Shown piece by piece: positions 13,417-21,425 of a DNA stretch of 21,501 nucleotides; position 1 is the first letter of the stretch; every line of letters starts with the position of its first letter. Origin of the DNA: Candidatus Nomurabacteria bacterium (lineage in GTDB: Bacteria > Patescibacteriota > Minisyncoccia > Phycocordibacterales > UBA1006); the NCBI GenBank assembly GCA_029882015.1, contig JAOULM010000010.1, positions 1-21,501 of the forward strand, read 5' to 3'. A program made the translations under genes and the position numbers. Under the pieces are notes generated by a model that did no database searches, was not told the DNA's origin, and saw nothing but the letters and a program-made list of their open reading frames with translations.

Positions 13417-15195
13417 ATGAACACATCTTTTGGGACATTAAAAAATTATATTGTTGCAAAAAAAATAATTTCCGGAGATCAATTTGACATTTTGGCAGAA
13501 AAAGCACAAAGCAGCAATACTTCTATTGTTGATTTGCTTATAGCTCAAGATGGCATTAGTGAAGTTGACATGCGAAAAGCTCAAGCCGAATTGCTAGGGG
13601 TTCCTTTTGTTGATTTATCTGAAGAAAAAATAGATCTAAAGGCGCTGGAGAAGATACCAGAACCTGTAGCAAAAAAACATAAAATAATTGCCTTTTGTAT
13701 TTCCGATTCGGAATTACATGTTGCTGTTTTGGACACAGGTAATTTGGGACTTTTTGACTCAATAGAAAAAACTACAAAAATGCGTGTTGTTTTGCATATT
13801 GCAACAAGCAACGGAATACAGAATGCTTTGGAGAATTACCGCAAAAGTCTAGGTGTTGAATTTGATGAAATTATAAAAAAACCAGACAGCTCTATCCAGG
13901 ATCAATTAAAAGAAGCTACAGACCAATTATCGGGAACGAATGTCTCAAAAGAAGCGTCATCTGATGAGTTAAAGAAAATTGCCGAAGACTTGCCAATTAT
14001 AAAAATAGTAGACACGTTGATTTCACATGCGATCTTCCAAAAAGCATCAGACATACATATAGAACCCGAAGAAGATTCTCTGATTATTCGATACCGCGTT
14101 GATGGTATTTTGCATGATGTGATGACCTTGCCAAAAAATGTTGGGCCTGGAGTGACGGTTAGAATAAAAGTTCTAGCGGATTTGCGATTAGATGAAAAAC
14201 GATTGCCTCAGGATGGGCGATTTAAAAAACAAGTAGAAGGTCAAGATATTTCTTTCCGTGTGTCCACACTGCCAACATATTTTGGTGAAAAAGTTGTCGT
14301 GCGTGTTTTGCGCGAAGATTCACACAGTCTTAGTTTGGAGGCGCTAGGTTTTCATGGTATTGGATTAGAACATATTCACAAAGCTTTGGGTCAAAAAACA
14401 GGAATGATTTTGGTTTCTGGGCCAACAGGTTCTGGAAAAACAACAACGCTGTATACCATGTTGGATATTTTGAATACAACAGATGTAAATATATCCACCG
14501 TCGAAGACCCAATTGAGTATCAGGTTGACCGTATTAATCAGACTCAGGTCCGTTCGGATATAGGATTAACATTTGCCAGTGGTCTGCGGTCATTGTTGCG
14601 ACAAGACCCTGACATTTTGATGGTTGGGGAAATTCGCGACACAGAAACTGCCGAACTGGCGGTTAATGCGTCATTGACAGGGCATCTCGTACTATCAACA
14701 ATTCACACCAATTCAGCAGCTGGGGTTATTCCTCGTATGACGGATATGGGCATCGAGACATTTTTGATAGCGTCTACATTACGAACTATAACAGCCCAAC
14801 GATTAGTGCGCACATTGTGTGAGTCAAAAGAACAGTATTTTTTATCTGATTCAGAAAAAGCCGAACTGGCAAAGCTGGCTGATTTGGATAGAATCCTAGA
14901 GATTATGAAAAAAGAAAAAATAGTCGGACCTGAGGCTGGTTGGGAATCGATTCCTTTTTATAAACCAATTCCAACCGAAGACTGCGAAAGTGGTTACGAG
15001 GGGCGTGTTGGTATTCACGAGGTTTTGAATGTTGACGATGCAATGCGCGAACTCATTTCTGGTGGGGGAACACAAGCTCAGATCGAGGAACAATCCAAAA
15101 AAGATGGAATGATAACCATGCTAGAGGATGGAATTATAAAAGCCGTACAGGGGATAACCACAACCCAAGAGGTCTTGCGTGTTATTTCTGATTAG
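13417..15195 (+). CDS. pilB: Type IV pilus extension ATPase PilB (GspE family)
   Basis: A 592-residue hexameric cytoplasmic motor that drives pilin polymerisation through PilC. The N-terminal ~150 residues form an MshEN/T2SSE_N-type domain (LLIAQDGISEVDMRKAQAELLGVPFVDL). The core follows: KASDIHIEP, RLPQDGRF, Walker A GPTGSGKTTT (about residue 335), the Asp box VEDPIEYQ, Walker B-like DPDILMVGEIRD (about 395-407) and the His box TGHLVLSTIHTN. PilB normally has two CxxC pairs binding zinc between the core and the C-terminus; here only one Cys remains at each place (RTLCESKEQ near 467 and EDCESGYEGR near 523). It has its own promoter and terminator. Confidence 0.95.
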   Translation: MNTSFGTLKNYIVAKKIISGDQFDILAEKAQSSNTSIVDLLIAQDGISEVDMRKAQAELLGVPFVDLSEEKIDLKALEKIPEPVAKKHKIIAFCISDSELHVAVLDTGNLGLFDSIEKTTKMRVVLHIATSNGIQNALENYRKSLGVEFDEIIKKPDSSIQDQLKEATDQLSGTNVSKEASSDELKKIAEDLPIIKIVDTLISHAIFQKASDIHIEPEEDSLIIRYRVDGILHDVMTLPKNVGPGVTVRIKVLADLRLDEKRLPQDGRFKKQVEGQDISFRVSTLPTYFGEKVVVRVLREDSHSLSLEALGFHGIGLEHIHKALGQKTGMILVSGPTGSGKTTTLYTMLDILNTTDVNISTVEDPIEYQVDRINQTQVRSDIGLTFASGLRSLLRQDPDILMVGEIRDTETAELAVNASLTGHLVLSTIHTNSAAGVIPRMTDMGIETFLIASTLRTITAQRLVRTLCESKEQYFLSDSEKAELAKLADLDRILEIMKKEKIVGPEAGWESIPFYKPIPTEDCESGYEGRVGIHEVLNVDDAMRELISGGGTQAQIEEQSKKDGMITMLEDGIIKAVQGITTTQEVLRVISD

Positions 15196-15206
15196 AATAG
15201 AAAGTA

Positions 15207-15242
15207 ACATTAAAAAACTACCCTGCGGTAGTTTTTTAATGT
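15207..15242 (+). terminator. Palindromic terminator between pilB and pilC
   Basis: A perfect 16-bp inverted repeat with loop CTGC (core ACTACC/GGTAGT, A6 and T6 arms). It separates pilB from the pilC unit. Confidence 0.9.
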
Positions 15243-15269
15243 AGGTACGCATGGAGACTCTTTATTTTC

Positions 15270-15278
15270 TGGTATAAT
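15270..15278 (+). promoter_or_regulatory. Extended -10 promoter of the pilC-minor pilin unit
   Basis: TG-G-TATAAT ends 28 nt before the pilC ATG, predicting a leader of about 21 nt. The leader has no Shine-Dalgarno sequence. Confidence 0.6.
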
Positions 15279-15306
15279 TAATTTAACAATTTCTCTTGTT
15301 TATCTT

Positions 15307-16533
15307 ATGAAAAAATTTCACTACAAAGCACAAGGTCCAACAGGTGTTGTCATTGACGATATAATTGATGCTGAAAACCAAGAATCTGCGATTGAAAAAA
15401 TTCGCGCAACTGGAGCAACACCGGTTAGTATTTCAGAAGAGAAAAAGAAAAACTTATCCATAAACATTCCTTTTTTGGATAACATGTTGCACAAGGTAAA
15501 AATCCAAGACAAAGTTGTCTTTGCAAAAAACCTGTCTCGGATGTTACAGGCCGGCCTGACAGTTTCTCGTTCTTTGGAGGTTCTCAAGAAGCAAACAGAT
15601 AAGACAGAATTTGTTGTTGTGTTGGATTCGTTGATTGCAGAAATAAACAGCGGTGGATCATTGAGTGGTGGTATGGCAAAAAATCCAAAAGTTTTCTCTC
15701 CTGTTTTTGTTGCGATGGTTAGAACAGGGGAAGAGTCGGGGAATATTCCTGGAAACTTGATCGAGGTTGCAAAACAATTAGACAAAACATATGCATTGCG
15801 TAAAAAAATAAAAGGAGCAATGATTTATCCATCTGTTATTGTGTCTGCCATGATGGTTATTGGGGTGCTGATGTTTATTTTTGTGGTGCCGACATTGATT
15901 CAAACATTCAAAGACTTTGATCTGGATTTGCCAGCAACAACGCGGGCTGTTGTTTTTGTCAGTGATTTGGTTTCTAATAGTCCGCTTGTTGTTTTGGGTG
16001 TCTTGGTTGGTGTTGTTGTATCTGCCGTAAGTATCTTCCGAATGAAATCACTGCAACCTCATTTTGATTTATTATCTACAAAACTTCCTATTGTTGGAAC
16101 AATAGTCAAAGAGTTTAACTCGGCATTGGCAACACGTACGTTGGCGTCATTATTGGGTTCTGGTTTAAATATCAACCAGGCGCTAACCGTAACCAAAGAC
16201 GTATTGCAAAATTTTCATTATAAAAAAACAATAGACGTCGCCATTCATAATGTTGAGCAGGGTGATCAGCTCTCCAAAGTATTCAAAGACAATATAAAAC
16301 TATACCCAGTCATGGTGGGGGAAATGATTAGCGTTGGAGAAGAAACAGGTAATCTGTCAGATATGCTGGGGGATGTTGCCGAGTTTTTCGAAGACGAAGT
16401 AGATTCAAAAACAAAAAATCTATCAACAATAATAGAACCTGTGTTGATGTTGTTGGTGGGGGCAGGTGTCGGGTTCTTTGCTGTCTCCATGATGTCTCCA
16501 ATGTATTCGATTCTTGATTCAATAGGGGCATAG
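15307..16533 (+). CDS. pilC: Type IV pilus inner-membrane platform protein PilC (GspF family)
   Basis: A 408-residue polytopic protein that transmits the rotation or conformational change of PilB to pilin subunits. A short N-terminal domain (KFHYKAQGPTGVVIDDIIDAENQ) is followed by two T2SSF repeats: about 70-192 (VVFAKNLSRMLQAGLTVSRSLEVL...VRTGEESGNIPGNLIEVA) and about 272-395 (FNSALATRTLASLLGSGLNINQAL...ISVGEETGNLSDML). Transmembrane helices lie near 178-200, 223-247 and 374-398. Both repeats keep the GEE-TGN signature. It leads an operon with four pilin-like genes, the first starting 6 bp downstream. Confidence 0.95.
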   Translation: MKKFHYKAQGPTGVVIDDIIDAENQESAIEKIRATGATPVSISEEKKKNLSINIPFLDNMLHKVKIQDKVVFAKNLSRMLQAGLTVSRSLEVLKKQTDKTEFVVVLDSLIAEINSGGSLSGGMAKNPKVFSPVFVAMVRTGEESGNIPGNLIEVAKQLDKTYALRKKIKGAMIYPSVIVSAMMVIGVLMFIFVVPTLIQTFKDFDLDLPATTRAVVFVSDLVSNSPLVVLGVLVGVVVSAVSIFRMKSLQPHFDLLSTKLPIVGTIVKEFNSALATRTLASLLGSGLNINQALTVTKDVLQNFHYKKTIDVAIHNVEQGDQLSKVFKDNIKLYPVMVGEMISVGEETGNLSDMLGDVAEFFEDEVDSKTKNLSTIIEPVLMLLVGAGVGFFAVSMMSPMYSILDSIGA

Positions 16534-16539
16534 ATTATT

Positions 16540-17016
16540 ATGTTTACATTAAAAGAAAAAAAATTAGGATTTTCTGTGATAGAGCTTTTGGTTGTGATTG
16601 CAATTATTTCTGGTTTGTCAGCAATGGCGCTATTATCATTTTCTGGTTTTAGGAATGCACAAAATTTACGCAACAGTCAGGCGGATATTGTCTCTTTGTT
16701 TTCGGAGTCAAAAACACGAACCATAGCTTCCGAGGATTCATCATCGTTCGGGATATATCTAGAATCATCTCGGGTTGTATTATTCAAGGGTGGTACATTC
16801 TCTGAACCATTATCAACCAACAAACAAATTACACTACCATCATCCATAGAGCTATCAGATATAACGCTGTCACAAGGTGGTAATAGTATTGTTTTTGATA
16901 GGGTGTCTGGAGCGGTCGGTAACTACGGGACTTTTGTGATGAGGCTCGTCGCAGATACATCTGAGTCCAGGATTTTTACTATTTCTCAGGCAGGGATAAT
17001 AAGCGTAACAAAATAA
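16540..17016 (+). CDS. Minor pilin/pseudopilin, FimT/GspH-like
   Basis: A 158-residue prepilin. The leader MFTLKEKKLG ends in the prepilin peptidase site G|FSVIE, with Glu at mature position 5, then a hydrophobic helix (LLVVIAIISGLSAMALLSF). The C-terminal domain has a GspH-type pattern (SQADIVSLFSESKTRTIASEDSSSFGIYLE). The first of four pilin-like genes, it matches the FimU/FimT place in Pseudomonas-type minor pilin operons. It needs a PilD peptidase encoded elsewhere. Confidence 0.85.
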   Translation: MFTLKEKKLGFSVIELLVVIAIISGLSAMALLSFSGFRNAQNLRNSQADIVSLFSESKTRTIASEDSSSFGIYLESSRVVLFKGGTFSEPLSTNKQITLPSSIELSDITLSQGGNSIVFDRVSGAVGNYGTFVMRLVADTSESRIFTISQAGIISVTK

Positions 17017-17017
17017 T

Positions 17018-17494
17018 ATGTTGCAAAAACACAAACAAGGATTTTCATTAGTAGAAGTCATCGTTGGGATGAGTATCATTACCGTTGCTATTGTTGCGAT
17101 GATTGTTTTAGTTACCCAGAACATAAAGCTCAGCCGTTTCGCAATGGAGAGCGTCCAGGTTGAATATTTACTCCAAGATGGAGCCGAGGCCGTAAAAACA
17201 ATTCGCGATGACGCGTGGGTTAATTTATCTAGTCTTGCCTATGATACGGACTACTATCTGTCTTTCGTGGACGGAGCGTGGTCTGCAACCAGCACACCGT
17301 CATCGATTGGTATATTCACAAGAAGTTTTTCGCTGGGGCAAGTTTACCGCGATAATGTAACATACGATATTGCTTCTTCTGGGACAGCAGACAATAAAAC
17401 CATGTTGGTTGTTGTTAAAACTGTTTGGGATTCACATGTTGGTTTTGGGTCCAAAGAACTCTCGTTTTATGTAACAGATTTTTTGTCTGATTGA
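17018..17494 (+). CDS. Minor pilin, PilV-like
   Basis: A 158-residue prepilin with leader MLQKHKQG and cleavage site G|FSLVEVIVGM, Glu at mature position 5. The hydrophobic helix is followed by SRFAMESVQVEYLLQDGAEAVKTIRD, a region like that of PilV/GspI minor pilins. It begins 1 bp after the preceding stop. Ends with TGA. Predicted to join the priming tip complex of the pilus. Confidence 0.82.
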   Translation: MLQKHKQGFSLVEVIVGMSIITVAIVAMIVLVTQNIKLSRFAMESVQVEYLLQDGAEAVKTIRDDAWVNLSSLAYDTDYYLSFVDGAWSATSTPSSIGIFTRSFSLGQVYRDNVTYDIASSGTADNKTMLVVVKTVWDSHVGFGSKELSFYVTDFLSD

Positions 17495-17499
17495 TTTAT

Positions 17500-18015
17500 A
17501 TGAAAAAATATTTTTTAAAAAACAATGATGGAGCAACGATGATAGAAACATTGGTGTATTTGACAATATTTGCAATTTTTTCTGTGGTGGTTGTTCAAGG
17601 GGTTGTAGTTTCAATGAGGTCTTTTACAACAGCGCGTGTGCATAGATTATTGGCTCAGTCATCTGTTGATGTTTTCGAGCGCATGACGCGCGAAATTCAA
17701 TCTGGTGCTTCTGTGGATTTAAATACGAGCATTTTTGATATTAATCCTGGCATATTAGCAATTCAGTCATTGCAAAATGATGTTTCGACAACAAAAACTT
17801 TTTCAGTTTCTAGTTCTACGATTTCCTTGGATCAGGATGGCGCCAGTTTGGGTAACCTGCTAAGTGACGATGTCGATGTTACGAATTTGGTTTTTCGGCA
17901 TGGAACAACAGCAGCCAGTGAATTTGTAAAAATAGAAATGACGCTGGAGACAAACTTACGCGACCAAACCTCTGCAGATTTTTATAATACAATTATTTTG
18001 AGAGGAAGCTATTAA
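17500..18015 (+). CDS. Minor pilin, PilW/GspJ-like
   Basis: A 171-residue prepilin starting at the ATG at 17500; an in-frame TTG at 17491 overlaps the previous gene and is less likely. The leader MKKYFLKNNDG is cleaved as G|ATMIETLVYL: Gly at -1, Ala instead of Phe at +1, Glu at +5. The helix continues TIFAIFSVVVVQGVV. The soluble part (RVHRLLAQSSVDVFERMTREIQSGAS) resembles PilW/GspJ. Alanine at +1 is a tolerated variant. Confidence 0.8.
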   Translation: MKKYFLKNNDGATMIETLVYLTIFAIFSVVVVQGVVVSMRSFTTARVHRLLAQSSVDVFERMTREIQSGASVDLNTSIFDINPGILAIQSLQNDVSTTKTFSVSSSTISLDQDGASLGNLLSDDVDVTNLVFRHGTTAASEFVKIEMTLETNLRDQTSADFYNTIILRGSY

Positions 18016-18016
18016 T

Positions 18017-19288
18017 ATGATAAATTTTAATGTACAAAAAAATAGCGGGCAAGCAATGTTAATCACCATAATATTCTTTTTGGTTGTTTCTTCTTCTGCT
18101 GTTATGGGGGCAGTTTCTCCAACAGCACGGCAGGCAGTTGCAGCTCAAGATCTGAAAAAATCACACGCTAGTTATTATTTGGCAGAATCAGGGGTAGAAG
18201 ATGTAGTGTATCGACTAAAAAATAATATGCAGACATCAGACACAGAGGTTATAACTTTGGGTGGGACAACAGCAACAACTGCGATTACGAGAACCAGCGG
18301 AAATAATTACACAATCGAAACACTAGGCGACACATCCAGCCGTCAACGTAAAATACAAACATCTATTGCAACAACTAATGGATTTTCGTTTAGTTACGGT
18401 GTTCAGGTTGGGGCTGGTGGTTTTGATATCGGGGGTAACGCTGGGGTTATAGGTAATGTATACGCAAATGGCCCTATTTTAGGAGAAAATGGCTCTTTTA
18501 TAACAGGCACAGCAATATCTGCTGGGGCAAGCGGGCTTATAGACGGGATTGACGATGTTGGTGAAAATGGAATAGGTGACGCTTATGCAAATACGGTGAA
18601 CGGAGTCACTGTTGCTGACAAATTATATTGCCAGACAGGTAGTGGTAATAATAAAACATGTGATACTTCGCGCACTGATCCAGAGCCTCAGAATTTCCCC
18701 ATCACAGATGATGATTTACTTGTTTGGCAAACTCAGGCAGGAGTCGGGACAACAATAGTCGGAGATTATGTTATTGATAGCTCTGTTACAGCATTGGGGC
18801 CAGTCATTATAACTGGTGATTTAGAGATAAAGAACAATGCGGATTTGACGTTATTTGGGACGGTTTGGGTGCAGGGGAACCTAAAAGCCAGCAACAATGT
18901 GGTCATAAGTCTAGACAGCTCGTATGAGGCTGATGGAGAGGCTATATTGGTTGATGGTTATGCTCATCTATCTAATAATGTTGATTTTGCAGGATCTGGA
19001 ATCAGCGGGAGTTACATAATGTTGGTTGTAAACAGCTCGTGTCCTAATGACGTAAATTGTGATGGTAATGATGCTATTTCGCTAGATAACAATGTTGGAA
19101 CCGTTATTCTGAATGCTCAGAACGGAACGATTTTCTTTCGTAATAATGCTGGGGCGACCGCTGCGACCGCTGAAACTATTAAATTGGACAATAATGCAAC
19201 TATTATATATGAACAGGGATTAATTGACGTCAATTTCAGCTCTGGCCCATCTGGGACATTTTCCGTTCAAAGCTGGGGAGAGGTTTAA
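18017..19288 (+). CDS. PilX/GspK-like large minor pilin with beta-solenoid-like C-terminal region
   Basis: A 423-residue protein, more than twice the length of its pilin neighbours. The N-terminus reads SG|QAMLITIIFFLVV with no Glu at +5, as in PilX and GspK, the subunits that cap the tip. ASYYLAESGVEDVVYRLKN (about residues 53-71) is the typical PilX-family helix. From about residue 135 the sequence becomes Gly/Asn-rich with hydrophobic alternation (GNAGVIGNVYANGPILG, VIITGDLEIKNNADLTLFGTVWVQGNL), like a right-handed beta-solenoid or bactofilin-type repeat. Two Cys pairs are present (YCQTGSGNNKTC, SCPNDVNC). A Shine-Dalgarno-like GAGGAAG is about 10 nt upstream. It is the last gene of the pilC unit; a tip-adhesin role is inferred. 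Confidence 0.78.
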   Translation: MINFNVQKNSGQAMLITIIFFLVVSSSAVMGAVSPTARQAVAAQDLKKSHASYYLAESGVEDVVYRLKNNMQTSDTEVITLGGTTATTAITRTSGNNYTIETLGDTSSRQRKIQTSIATTNGFSFSYGVQVGAGGFDIGGNAGVIGNVYANGPILGENGSFITGTAISAGASGLIDGIDDVGENGIGDAYANTVNGVTVADKLYCQTGSGNNKTCDTSRTDPEPQNFPITDDDLLVWQTQAGVGTTIVGDYVIDSSVTALGPVIITGDLEIKNNADLTLFGTVWVQGNLKASNNVVISLDSSYEADGEAILVDGYAHLSNNVDFAGSGISGSYIMLVVNSSCPNDVNCDGNDAISLDNNVGTVILNAQNGTIFFRNNAGATAATAETIKLDNNATIIYEQGLIDVNFSSGPSGTFSVQSWGEV

Positions 19289-19313
19289 CAAAGACTATGT
19301 TTTTATAAATAGG

Positions 19314-19341
19314 TTGCTAAAAATGTTAAAATTTGTATAAT
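19314..19341 (+). promoter_or_regulatory. Promoter upstream of typA
   Basis: -35 TTGCTA (19314-19319), 16-bp spacer, consensus -10 TATAAT (19336-19341). Predicted start near 19348, only about 8 nt before the hairpin at 19356. Confidence 0.5.
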
Positions 19342-19355
19342 ATAAAGTCTTAGAT

Positions 19356-19378
19356 AAAGCGCCATTGGTGGCGTTTTT
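19356..19378 (+). terminator. Terminator-like hairpin in the typA leader
   Basis: AAAG-CGCCA-TTGG-TGGCG-TTTTT: a 5-bp GC stem extended by a G-T pair and A-T pairs, followed by T5. It may end the pilC-minor pilin transcript, but it lies downstream of the typA promoter and 15 bp before the typA ATG. Confidence 0.75.
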
Positions 19379-19392
19379 ATTTCTTGAAATAT

Positions 19393-21216
19393 ATGAAAAA
19401 TGACATACGAAATATAGCGATTATCGCACACGTTGACCATGGGAAAACAACACTAACCGACAAAATGTTGGAATTTTGTGGTGCCAGCGAAGAGGGTTTT
19501 TCTATGGATTCAAACGCATTAGAGCAAGAGCGCGGGATTACTATTTACGCTAAAAACACATCTGTTCGATATAATGATACAAAAATCAACATTGTTGATA
19601 CTCCTGGTCACGCCGATTTTGGATCAGAGGTAGAACGCGTTCTTCGTTCAATTGACTCTGTTCTGTTGATTGTGGATGCCCAAGAGGGACCCATGCCGCA
19701 GACTCGATTTGTTCTGAAAAAATCTCTTGACCTTGGGTTGAAGCCTATTCTAGTTTTGAATAAGATAGACAAACCAGGTGTTAATATTGAACGAGCACAT
19801 GACGCTGTTTTTGAATTATTTATGGAACTAGGGGCAAATGATGAACAGCTTGATTTCAAAACAATATACGCAATTGGACGTGATGGAATTGCCAAAGCAA
19901 CCATGGATGAAGAGTCATCAGATCTGAAACCTTTGTTTGATTTGATTATTGAACATGTAAAACCTGCCGACGCCAACACAAGCGTTCCTTTGCGTATGCA
20001 ACCATTTAATCTAGCCTACGATAATTTCTTGGGGCGAATGGGTGTTGGGCGCGTATACGAAGGTATAATAAAAAACGGACAAACAGTTACCGTAAAAAAA
20101 CCTATGTCAGCAGACGGGCTTTCTGGTGGAGAATCACGAAAAGGAACTATAACAAAACTATTTACATTCGAGGGGACTCACCGTGTAGAAGTCGACGAGG
20201 CTTTTGCTGGCGACATTGTTATGGTTGCTGGAATTGATGATATTTTTATTGGGGAGACAATCGCCGAGGATTCAAGTGCGGAACCATTGCCGGCTATCAC
20301 CGTTGATGAGCCAACTATTAAATTAGATTTTCTTGTTAATAACTCGCCGTTTGCTGGACGTGAAGGTAAATTTGTAACAACGAGACAAATTCGTGAACGA
20401 TTGGAACGCGAACTCGAGGTAAACGTGGGGCTACGTGTTGATTTTTCACCCAGCGAAGCACGTACCATAGAGGGATTTACTGTGTTTGGGCGTGGTGAAA
20501 TGCACATTGCTGTTCTGTTGGAGACAATGCGTCGTGAGGGATATGAAATGCAAGTTTCTCAACCACAGGTACTTATCAAAGATATCGACGGCGTAAAATC
20601 AGAGCCATTCGAAGAGGTAACCATTGACTTGCCAATTGATGCTCAGGGAACGGTTATTGAAAAATTAGGACAGCGCGGATTTTCTATGATTAATATGGAG
20701 GTCGGAGAAACATCTGCTCGTATTACGTTTGACGGTCCAACACGTGGTTTATTTGGATATCGTGGGCAGTTTATCATCGACACAAAAGGAGAGGGAATTA
20801 TGTCATCACGCGTATTGGGATTTCGAAAATACGCAGGAGAGATTACAAAACGACATGTCGGGTCTATGTCGTCTATGATAACCGGAAAAGCCCTAGGTTT
20901 TGCACTGTTTAATTTGCAGGATCGAGGTCAATTGTATATTAAACCAAACATAGAAGTATACGAAGGAATGGTCATTGGTAACACATCAAAAGGTGACGAG
21001 ATGATTGTGAACCCAACCAAAGGAAAACAGCTAACAAATATGCGATCATCAGGGTCTGATGAAAATATTACTTTGACTCCACCCATCGCTCTTTCTATTG
21101 AACGAGGGCTTGAAATTATGAGTGATGATGAGTATTTGGAAATTACACCGTTGTCGGTACGCTTGCGCAAGCAATTTCTAACCGAATCAGCACGAGGAAA
21201 AGCAAAAAGGTCATAA
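19393..21216 (+). CDS. typA: Translational GTPase TypA/BipA
   Basis: A 607-residue ribosome-binding GTPase with roles in ribosome assembly and stress adaptation. The start is the ATG at 19393; a TTG three codons upstream is disfavoured. GTPase motifs: G1 AHVDHGKT (12-19), G2 with RGITI (47-51), G3 DTPGHADF (about 68-75), G4 NKID (about 123). G5 is usually ASA-like and here reads YAIGRDGIAK, a mild departure. EF-Tu-like domain 2, then two EF-G-like domains (SPFAGREGKFVTTRQIRERLERELEVNVGLRV; FTVFGRGEMHIAVLLETMRREGYE; GPTRGLFGYRGQF) and the TypA-specific C-terminal domain with KALGFALFNLQDRGQLYIKP. Full length for the family. Confidence 0.97.
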   Translation: MKNDIRNIAIIAHVDHGKTTLTDKMLEFCGASEEGFSMDSNALEQERGITIYAKNTSVRYNDTKINIVDTPGHADFGSEVERVLRSIDSVLLIVDAQEGPMPQTRFVLKKSLDLGLKPILVLNKIDKPGVNIERAHDAVFELFMELGANDEQLDFKTIYAIGRDGIAKATMDEESSDLKPLFDLIIEHVKPADANTSVPLRMQPFNLAYDNFLGRMGVGRVYEGIIKNGQTVTVKKPMSADGLSGGESRKGTITKLFTFEGTHRVEVDEAFAGDIVMVAGIDDIFIGETIAEDSSAEPLPAITVDEPTIKLDFLVNNSPFAGREGKFVTTRQIRERLERELEVNVGLRVDFSPSEARTIEGFTVFGRGEMHIAVLLETMRREGYEMQVSQPQVLIKDIDGVKSEPFEEVTIDLPIDAQGTVIEKLGQRGFSMINMEVGETSARITFDGPTRGLFGYRGQFIIDTKGEGIMSSRVLGFRKYAGEITKRHVGSMSSMITGKALGFALFNLQDRGQLYIKPNIEVYEGMVIGNTSKGDEMIVNPTKGKQLTNMRSSGSDENITLTPPIALSIERGLEIMSDDEYLEITPLSVRLRKQFLTESARGKAKRS

Positions 21217-21251
21217 TCTTTTCCTGACGCGAAAACCACGAAATTCCTCAT

Positions 21252-21277
21252 GTCATCCTGAATTTATTTCAGGATCT
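21252..21277. repeat. GTCAT-type palindromic repeat, unit 3
   Basis: GTC-ATCCTGAA-TTTAT-TTCAGGAT-CT: perfect 8-bp stem. Same GTCATCC...GGATCT frame as the units downstream of rplS. Confidence 0.65.
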
Positions 21278-21323
21278 CGTTTATTATTCACACAACCTTG
21301 CATGACAAAATACAATCTCACGC

Positions 21324-21354
21324 GTCATTCTGCACACTGCGTGCGCAGAATGAC
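21324..21354. repeat. GTCAT-type palindromic repeat, unit 4
   Basis: GTCATTCTGC pairs perfectly with GCAGAATGAC, with an inner CAC/GTG extension. No T-tract follows, so it is not an ordinary terminator. Confidence 0.6.
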
Positions 21355-21379
21355 TAAAAACAAATAAAATCACATATTC

Positions 21380-21408
21380 TTGACTTTTTATTTAAAAAAT
21401 GATATAAT
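21380..21408 (+). promoter_or_regulatory. Near-consensus strong promoter at the right edge
   Basis: -35 TTGACT (21380-21385), exact 17-bp spacer ending in TGA (extended -10), -10 TATAAT (21403-21408). The best promoter in the window. Start expected near 21415. Confidence 0.75.
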
Positions 21409-21425
21409 AGTAAGAAAGGTGTACT

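Noticed and set aside
15321..15785. 154-codon minus-strand frame opposite pilC
   Set aside because: Shadow of a strong coding frame; low-complexity Ser/Thr-rich product with no start signal.
19608..19979. 123-codon minus-strand frame opposite typA
   Set aside because: Antisense shadow of conserved GTPase motifs.
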